Of a DNA stretch of 64,000 nucleotides, positions 57,529 to 64,000 are shown one piece after another. The notes below the pieces were generated by a model. That model searched no databases and was not told where the DNA came from. It worked only from the letters and a program-made list of their open reading frames with translations. Made by a program: the position numbers and the translations under genes. Origin of the DNA: Argyresthia goedartella (lineage: Eukaryota > Arthropoda > Insecta > Lepidoptera > Argyresthiidae). Numbering within the stretch: position 1 is the stretch's first letter; each line of letters starts with the position of its first letter. The stretch is from contig OX463824.1 of the NCBI GenBank assembly GCA_949825045.1, positions 29,110,001 through 29,174,000 on the forward strand. Reading direction: 5' to 3'.

Positions 57529-60000
57529 TCAGCGTTGGTAAGGCTTCCATTAGGTTATCTTCTTGGGATGTTGTTGAAAGAAAGAACTTAGAGATAGCGT
57601 GATTTATTTGAACTACCTTTGTCTACGATTAACAGATCGTACGGGTTGCGATTGTCAAAGTTTGTGCGTATCTTCGTGCGCCCTTATTCTCGGTAGAGAG
57701 CCGCTTAGGACAAAAAGTCTCCGATTTTATTGTTGTTATTGTTCATCAGTGGAAGTCTTTTGTTAATTGCCTGTTTTCTGGAAGATGGTGAAATGATCCT
57801 TTTATGATGTGCAATTGTTTACTGTTTCTCGCTATTTCTCAGAATATGCAGTTATGTAGTAGACGGGCTTGCATTATTGTTTTATTTTTGTGGGCTTGTC
57901 GGACCGGATAAAGTTAGAAATGGTTATGTTTTGTTTTACTGTTATTGGGTAGGTTCCTGCCTAGTTTTGTATTTAGGTATACCTATCTCTGGCCTACCTA
58001 TCTAGGCACTGTGTCTGTGGAATAGTTTGGAGCTGGCGTAGTAATTTGAAGCGAGCGTGGTATCTGTTTATGAAATGGTATTTAGCATTACGAAGGGGGT
58101 TACCTGCCAGATATAGAGTTCGTTTTGCCTTTTGATCTGAGTTAGGGCTATCATAATCGCAGCGATCTCACCAGGTTGTTGCTCAGCTAGTGAGACTCAT
58201 TACACTGATATCACCTACTTCAATTCACTTCATTAGTGCATATTAGTTAGGTCCGTGACTCGGCCCTAGAGATGAATACCCGGTTGTATCTGACCCGGCG
58301 GAGGGGGATGCATGTGTTTGTGGCGTGTGAGTGTATGTGTCGGTACGGTAAGTATCAAAGTCATTGGTCATCTAATCTTGAGTTGTGCATTTTGGGTAGG
58401 CCAGGGGAAGGTGTTTAGATTTACCGCTATCATATTATCTGTTTTTGGAGCGGGTGGAACTTGAGGGTACTTTGGTAGTCGCGCTGTATTTTGGTATGGG
58501 AAAAGTGAGATGCTGCGATGTAGATTTGACTGGTTGTTGATAGGTTGTTGATTACGTTTTGGGGCTCTATTATGTATGCGCTGTCGTAGTGGCTGTCGGA
58601 AAAGGTCAAGTTGAGTTATATTCTTGTTGGGGGCTATATACGATTGATGGGCCATTTTGTTGATGGATCGCTACACTTATTACGTAGAACTCCGCGGCTG
58701 CTATGATAATTTCTTCACCGCCCCACGTGCCCTGTATGTGGAGATTTTTTATGTACTCAGTGAAAGCTTCTGCGTTTGGTGCGTCGATCGCATGTTTGAT
58801 GCGTGGATAATTGCTGTTAGCTTCCACGTATCTAGCTAAGTCGCTTCTGATGTGGGTATGGTTGAATGTCGCTCCAAACAGATGGTTGATTTGGTCTGCA
58901 ATTGCATGGAACAGGCAGTTTCCCTCTCTGGGCATTGGTAGAGTTTAGATTGTGAGATATTACTACAGGAGAAAGCCTCGTGGTATTTTAGCTAATATGA
59001 ATGTGTGTGTGTGGGTTGTTTCTAAGAGGTGTACGGCCGGTATGATGAGAGACGCTGTTTGGCTTTTTACGATCTATTTTTATTCTAATGTTTCCCGGTA
59101 TTTCCAAGATGGGCTGACACCATAGAATGGGTGCCAGATGTGTGAGGGAACGTTGTGAGCCTTTTGTGCTTCGAAGCTTTTTCAATTGTTCCTAAATAGC
59201 AGTCAATTGTTTTGTCTAGTTTCTGGGAGTTTGGTGAGATGGCATTTTTATGGCCTTCACTTGTTTAGTTTTTGTTTATTGTCGGGTTTAGTATATTTGC
59301 AGTTTAGCTACATAAAAATAATTCTAGGATTGTTAAGTTTTGGGTTGGCTTATTCACTGAGTTTCAGGGTTTAGTGGATGGTTATTGTTAATGACTGTTT
59401 TGAATGGTCTTTCGAAGATGAGGAGAAAATAAATCTCGAGGAGAATTATCTCGAATTTATTTTCAGGCAAAGCAATATAAGTATATGTAGCTATAATAAT
59501 GTTTTATTAGTTGATTTTGATATTGCGTAGGTAGGGAATTGTTATATCCTGCCTATGACGCACCTATAAATGTGATTATGCCTTAGTCAATAGGGGCGAC
59601 CGCGGCCGCGGTAAGTGGTGGTTTATTATTGTCAGGCGGCGAGTGGTGCTGAGAGAAATAAAGTTAGAGGTAGGTAATCACTATCAATGATGTCCTAATC
59701 GGAATGATCTCACCAGGTTGGTGTATTTAGCGGCGGTGGTGGTGGAGGCAGTAGCGTTGAGGGTGTGTTGCGTAGGCGTCGCTCGCTGCCGGCCTGTCGC
59801 TGCGTGGCTCAGACGTGCACCTGGCCTAGAATAAATTCTAGGGCTTGCACAGATGGGATGCCTAAGAGTATCGCGTAGTTCTCTGGGCATTCATTACACT
59901 TGACCGCACTAGTATCATCACAATCACTGAAATGCGTGGTATTGCACAGATGGGGTGCCTATACTCTATCCACCGAAACGAGTTAATAGAGCATTGTCTC
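57250..60000 (-). repeat. tandem duplication of the OTU-containing 5' region
   Basis: Two diverged copies offset by about 1.4-1.5 kb: the OTU domains at 57528 and 58935, and matching flank words at 58165 (GCGATCTCACCAGGTTGTT) and 59702 (GAATGATCTCACCAGGTTGG). The upper copy also has a short frame starting MPRELRDTLRHPIC at 59890. Confidence 0.6.
58430..58935 (-). pseudogene. OTU-like cysteine protease domain, copy 1
   Basis: Starts MPREGNCLFHAIADQINHLF, where the Cys of GNC is the OTU nucleophile, then HTHIRSDLARYVEANSNY and GTWGGEEIIIAAAEFYVISV (the WGGEEI core motif of OTU). One frame change near 58610-58650 separates it from FSDSHYDSAYIIEP, which supplies the catalytic His of the usual HYDSV-like end. 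Known family role: deubiquitinase-type peptidase. In LINEs its purpose is unproven. A TGA closes it at 58430. Confidence 0.75.
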
Positions 60001-62072
60001 TGTCGCACAATCCCTTACAAAAGATAAGGACACAAAAAGGTGAGTGGGCGTCAACTATACTGATAAAAAGTTAAGGTGTGTTCATATGCGATGATTTTGT
60101 GCGCTCAATAGTAAGCACTAAAACCACTTAAGTATTTTGTATTGAACTTAGAGAAAGAAAGAAAAATATTAAGACAATGTTTTAAAATAAAATTATGTAT
60201 ATTTAAATAGTTTAACATATACAATTAATTAAATTATTCCGACGTATCACTACTGTCGCTGTCACTTCCCACGTTTATTATGAATGTTTCGGTCATTGTT
60301 TCCACATTTCTGTCCAAGGCATTCATTTTCGGTTCTACTATCTCTTCGACATGTTTTATGCATTTTTTCCATTTTGCAGCGTCAATATTTTGAATTGAGT
60401 TGTTTAATAAAATTTTTAATTCTGCCATCTTGTATGTTTTGTTGCGGGATGCGACATGTCCTTTAACTTGAGCCCAGATCAACTCTATCGGATTTAATTC
60501 GCAGTGATACGGCGGAAGTCGTACCACAGTTTTATTTTTAGCTTTCGCCATTTCGTCTACGACACGCGCCTCGTACTGCTCCTTATGATTTTTTACGATA
60601 TTCAGTAGCTCTCGTTTTAATAAATCATCCTGAAAGGGGATTTGTTTTTCTTTCAACCAATTAATTATCTCTTGTTTTTTATTTTTTTCAGTCGGAATTT
60701 GCTCTACTTTTCTTGAGTGGTACGAAGCGTTGTCCATTACAATAATACAATTATCATGTAACTTTTCAAGAATATTTTTGAACCAATTCTCAAACACTTC
60801 GGCATTCATATCTTGATGGTAATCTCCTTGCTTTTTTGACTCGAACACGTGTAAGCCCCCTTCTACAAATCCATCATCACTTCCAATATGAGTAATTATT
60901 AACCTTTTTCCTTTTCCTGGAACAATAAAAAATTGTATTGAATGATCTGATACAAAGTTAACGCTCACACAGTTTAAGATAACATAACAAACAATAAGTG
61001 CCGCCAATTAAGGATCGCTCAGGTACATTCAAACCTTTTCAAAGAATTGCATTAATGACAAAGACAGTTTTAACAATGGAATTATGTTAAAGAACTTACC
61101 GGAAGGATTTTTTAATCCAGTTGTCAGGCCATCAAGGAATGCGTCGCGTTTATTTTTCACATTTGTATCAGTCCATACGTTTGTAGTAGTATGGCCTTCA
61201 TTGAGCCAAGTCTCATCCAAGTAATATATTTTTTTCTTTTCTTCTCTTGCCATTTTCATTGTCCGCAAATAATTCCTCCGCCAAAAAAATATGTCGTCAC
61301 GATCAATCAATAAGCTGTTCCTGCATCTTTTAATGTACCTAAATCCAATCATTTTAAGGATTTTATGAAGTGTTGATCTTTTGAATGTCCCCAAAGTACC
61401 ATCTTCATTTATTGAATTCATTATTTTGTCCAATGTCGGTATCTCATTTCGGGAAAATAAATCGTGAACTTTTCTTCTTATAGCACATTTAGTTAAGTCG
61501 TCGATTGTGTCTACAATGAAAGTACGTTTTCTTGTTTTTTTGGGTGAATTTAAAACATTTTTAGTTTCTTTCTCTTTCAGAATTCTATAGATGGACATCC
61601 AATGAACACCCATAGATGATGCAACAGCTTTCATGACGTCATTGTTTGAAGGGGATTCCATGGAACTCCTCATAGATTAATACATGTTCCATATCATTGT
61701 TTTTTCAGTCGAGGAAAAGGCTCGTCGTCGCCTTTTTTCCACAGAGTTACCTCCATGTAAACTGTCGGCCATCTCACTTAGGCAAATCGACAGTAAACTC
61801 AAAAAGTCCGTTATACAAGCGCCAAGTCTTTAGGAATGCAATCAATCACAAAGCCGGGTCACACGTAACAAAATTATCCAGAGTCCAAATAACAAGCCGA
61901 GTCAAAAAATAAAATAATAGATTGCACTAGCACAGTGAGCACGTCTGAACAGTACGAGTCGCACGAACAAACTAAAAAAACTCGCGCTGTGAACACAGCC
62001 TTAACGTCATTGTTCGACCAATCACATGCCAGTTCATTTTTCCCCTATTAACTCGTTTCGGTGGATAGAGTA
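59962..62072 (-). mobile_element. Tc1/mariner-superfamily transposon, DD82E spacing
   Basis: Terminal inverted repeats of 28 bp starting TACTCTATCCACCGAAACGA at both ends, with a TA target duplication at 59960-59961 and 62073-62074. It is 2.1 kb and contains one transposase gene. Spacing from the second D (IVMDNASYHS) to the catalytic E (ELNPIE) is 82 residues. This agrees with the DD82E family that I recall being named Sailor. Confidence 0.88.
60234..61772 (-). CDS. DDE transposase, intron-containing, one in-frame TAA
   Basis: Two exons, 61772-61100 and 60916-60234, with a 183-bp intron: donor TTCCG|GTAAGT, acceptor TATTGTTCCAG. Joining them keeps the frame across the PSGK-GKRL region, and the sum is a multiple of three (452 codons). 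The N-terminus has a basic stretch (EKRRRRAF) and a helix-turn-helix (SNNDVMKAVASSMGVHWMSI). The catalytic triad is D in IYYLDETWLNEG, D in IIVMDNASYHS and E in HCELNPIELIWAQVK. A TAA at 61679-61677 (codon 32) breaks the frame. The next ATG at 61673 would still give 418 residues with most of the helix-turn-helix. It cuts and pastes the element at TA sites. Confidence 0.85.
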
Positions 62073-62421
62073 TAGATGGATCACGCACATTCCCCAGGTA
62101 ACCCTTACAGTAACACACGGTATAAGCCAGGCTCGTTTTCGGGCCTCCGGAGGCAGAACAAAAGGCGCGCGCCGGGGATGAAAACTATTGTTTGTTTAAA
62201 TGCGTTTGGGAGATCTCGGGGGGACACGTCCGTTCGGTCCGGCAACACAAACGCCACTCTCTAAATTGTATTTACAGAATTTATATAGATATAAAACTCG
62301 GTTCCTATTGTTTAAGGAAAACTACATTGTTTAAGTTGTGGTTTAGGGTTCCCTCGTTTGGGTTGTAGACTGGAGGGTCCAATAAAATTGAGTTACTGAA
62401 AATTGTGAGTAAGTTCCGATC

Positions 62422-64000
62422 ATGTCGTTATCTGAAATCCAGAAGGGTGTTTCTAAGAAACTCAGATGGTTTTCCTCCGCACACGGTCTGATAGACCGTT
62501 TAGATAGGCATGATGTGGTATTGGAGCGGTCTATGGACGTTAAGGAACGTTACAATAGGGTGCTCGAATTGTCCGCGCAGGCGGAATCAGTTGATGGTTG
62601 CGCACCTGACAGGCTGTCACGGTTGATAGGGGATGTCGACCAATGTATGGAGATGGCAGCTGCTATCACGCAGAAGGCTGCGGACATACGTAGACAGCGC
62701 GAGTCCAGCCATGGTGGTGACATTGAAGCACCTCTGCCGCTTCAGGGATCGGGGTCCAGGTTACCTGCCATAACTATGCCTACTTTTGACGGCGTGTCCG
62801 GTGAATGGATGAGCTTCATCAATCTGTTCGACAGTTTGGTGCACATGCGATCGGACATTACCAAGTCTGTCAAGATGGCTCAGCTGGTGGCAGCATTGAG
62901 GGGTGAACCTAGGGAGCTGGTCGCTCATTTCACAGTTACGGAGGGTAACTATGAAACGGCCAGGCAATTGTTGGTCAGACGTTACCATAACAAACGGAGG
63001 TTGGCCGATGCCCAACTGAACCGTTTGTTTAGTATCCCGGTTGTGAACAAGGTCGGGGCCATACAGACGGAGGTTTTGAACCCATTGTTGTCCGTCACCA
63101 AGGCTCTAGAGAATCTTGGACTTCCGGTTGGTGAATGGTCGTACCTACTGTTGTACATTGTACTTTCCCGCCTACCCGCTGACGTGCAGACTCGTTTCGA
63201 ACAGTCTCACGGGAGGTCGGCCGAGGACCTGCCCGCCTTCTCCGACTTGGTCGGATTCTTGGAAGAGGAGGCTCGACGGGCAGAGAATTTGGGGTTGACG
63301 GTCACCCATCCTTCGGAGCCACAGAGAGCTGCCGGGAGCGCTGTGAGTAGGGGCCCTCCGACGAGGAAGGACCGCACCAACCGGCAGTCGTATGGGACTG
63401 TGAGTGAATTGACCCCACATGGTGAGACCTGCCCATGTTGTAGGCAGATTGGCCATGCTGTGGCCAATTGCAATAAGTTCGGGGAACTTAGGGTTCAGGG
63501 ACGGCGCCGGATGGCCAAGCAGCGGAGCTGGTGTTTCCTGTGCCTCGGGCCACACATGGCTAGGGACTGCACGCGCACACAAATGTGCGGATATTGTGGT
63601 GGGCCCCACAACAATCTGTTGTGCATGAACCGGTCCGGCCAACAGCCTCCACAGGGCCGTACCCAGGGTGACACGGAATGGGGCCCTGAGAATTCGTTTG
63701 CGACTCGGAGCGCAACTCAGGGGCCAACGTCCCCACGTGCACAGGGCAGTACCAGGGTGCAGGGCCGCACTCAGGACCATTACATCGGGGGCCCTGAGTT
63801 TTCGGTTGCGACTCAGCATCCGACCCAGCGGGACATTGGGTGTGTTGAGCAGGCCGTAACGGGCGGGTGTCATGGGACACCTTCGAGCTATGCGGGTGCG
63901 GTTCGGACGCCGCCTCAGTTGTCGCCCCGCTCGTCGCCTCGTCCTCGTCGGTCACATGTGATGTCCCCTCCGCTCATGGAGCGGCCACGGTTGAATTCAC
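62422..64000 (+). CDS. BEL/Pao Gag polyprotein (open to window end)
   Basis: ATG at 62422; the frame stays open for 526 codons to the last base. Residues about 115-270 match the Gag fold of Pao elements (DUF1759 type): LPAITMPTFDGVSGEWMSFI, VKMAQLVAALRGEPRELVAH, ETARQLLVRRYHNKRRLADA. Three zinc-knuckle-like motifs follow at about residues 340-400: CPCCRQIGHAVANC, then CFLCLGPHMARDC and CGYCGGPHNNLLC, the CX2CX3HX4C form common in this family. The tail is Pro/Gln/Thr-rich. It assembles the particle and binds RNA; protease and RT would follow in the same frame. It is GC-rich compared with its surroundings and has no stop, so the element looks young. Confidence 0.9.
   Translation, partial: MSLSEIQKGVSKKLRWFSSAHGLIDRLDRHDVVLERSMDVKERYNRVLELSAQAESVDGCAPDRLSRLIGDVDQCMEMAAAITQKAADIRRQRESSHGGDIEAPLPLQGSGSRLPAITMPTFDGVSGEWMSFINLFDSLVHMRSDITKSVKMAQLVAALRGEPRELVAHFTVTEGNYETARQLLVRRYHNKRRLADAQLNRLFSIPVVNKVGAIQTEVLNPLLSVTKALENLGLPVGEWSYLLLYIVLSRLPADVQTRFEQSHGRSAEDLPAFSDLVGFLEEEARRAENLGLTVTHPSEPQRAAGSAVSRGPPTRKDRTNRQSYGTVSELTPHGETCPCCRQIGHAVANCNKFGELRVQGRRRMAKQRSWCFLCLGPHMARDCTRTQMCGYCGGPHNNLLCMNRSGQQPPQGRTQGDTEWGPENSFATRSATQGPTSPRAQGSTRVQGRTQDHYIGGPEFSVATQHPTQRDIGCVEQAVTGGCHGTPSSYAGAVRTPPQLSPRSSPRPRRSHVMSPPLMERPRLNS

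Larger units (their letters stand above)
55349..62260 (-). mobile_element. LINE with OTU protease-like and AP endonuclease domains, composite and decayed
   Basis: Flanked by direct repeats CTAAATTGTATTTACAGAAT (22 bp or more) at 55321-55348 and 62261-62286. The 3' end on the minus strand is a (CATT)n tail at 55349-55370, as LINEs make. Order on the minus strand: 5' region, nested DNA transposon, OTU copy 1, OTU copy 2 joined to an endonuclease, an inverted foreign LINE 3' fragment, then an RT C-terminal remnant. The RT core is missing. The clade is uncertain; OTU domains are known only in some non-LTR groups. Confidence 0.72.
54395..64000 (+). mobile_element. BEL/Pao LTR retrotransposon (5' part), interrupted
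   Basis: The only strongly supported coding part is Gag at 62422 onward. The left boundary is inferred: LINE ORF2 homology stops at 54394 and the next text begins TG (TGTTCGATTCC). The LTR and leader would occupy 54395-55348 plus 62261-62421, split by a 6.9-kb LINE. The primer-binding site and LTR 3' end were not identified. The element continues past the window. Confidence 0.65.

Noticed and set aside
63172..63955. Long antisense frames opposite the Gag
   Set aside because: GC-rich coding DNA opens shadow frames. The sense frame has DUF1759 and zinc knuckles.

Overview
The window is a piece of an animal nuclear genome, almost certainly a moth or butterfly (Lepidoptera). It has multi-exon genes with GT-AG introns, two insect odorant-receptor genes, and a dense load of LINEs, BEL/Pao, foldback MITEs and tRNA-derived SINEs in AT-rich DNA. 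No prokaryotic gene structure is present. The species call is an inference from gene families and repeat types.

Three host genes are supported. (1) The 3' two-thirds of spastin (AAA microtubule-severing ATPase), plus strand: seven well-phased exons from 1757 to 15126 and one possible extra exon at 710-874. The 5' end (MIT and hairpin region) lies outside the window. (2) Or-A, a complete eight-exon odorant receptor on the minus strand, 27013 down to 20022, 391 aa. (3) Or-B, a complete seven-exon odorant receptor on the minus strand, 42004 down to 27637, 401 aa. Or-A and Or-B are tandem paralogs with matching exon lengths (169, 113, 156, 57 nt). Or-A exons of 100 and 105 nt equal one 205-nt exon in Or-B, so an intron was lost or gained. 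A decayed receptor exon lies between them.

The introns are full of mobile elements. In spastin introns there is an LTR-like unit with a LINE piece inside it, an RTE LINE inserted into another LINE tail with a 12-bp target duplication, MITEs and SINEs. One spastin exon end and its splice donor are repeated in tandem with a 115-bp period. A second copy of the LTR-like unit, with a TATA box and initiator, sits in the last intron of Or-B.

From about 42.7 kb to the end the sequence is almost entirely nested transposons. A decayed Jockey LINE (44.1-46.5 kb) is cut by a CR1/Jockey-group LINE. That LINE's ORF2 is split by a 5.5-kb RNase H-bearing I-type LINE on the other strand (47810-53321, 12-bp duplication). 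ORF2 is cut again near 54395 by a BEL/Pao element whose Gag frame is open from 62422 to the window end. The BEL/Pao leader is interrupted by a 6.9-kb minus-strand LINE carrying two OTU-protease-like domains and an AP endonuclease (55349-62260, at least 22-bp duplication). Inside that LINE lies a 2.1-kb Tc1/mariner-superfamily transposon with DD82E spacing and an apparent intron in its transposase (59962-62072). The most unusual biology here is this OTU-domain LINE and the intron-containing DD82E transposon.
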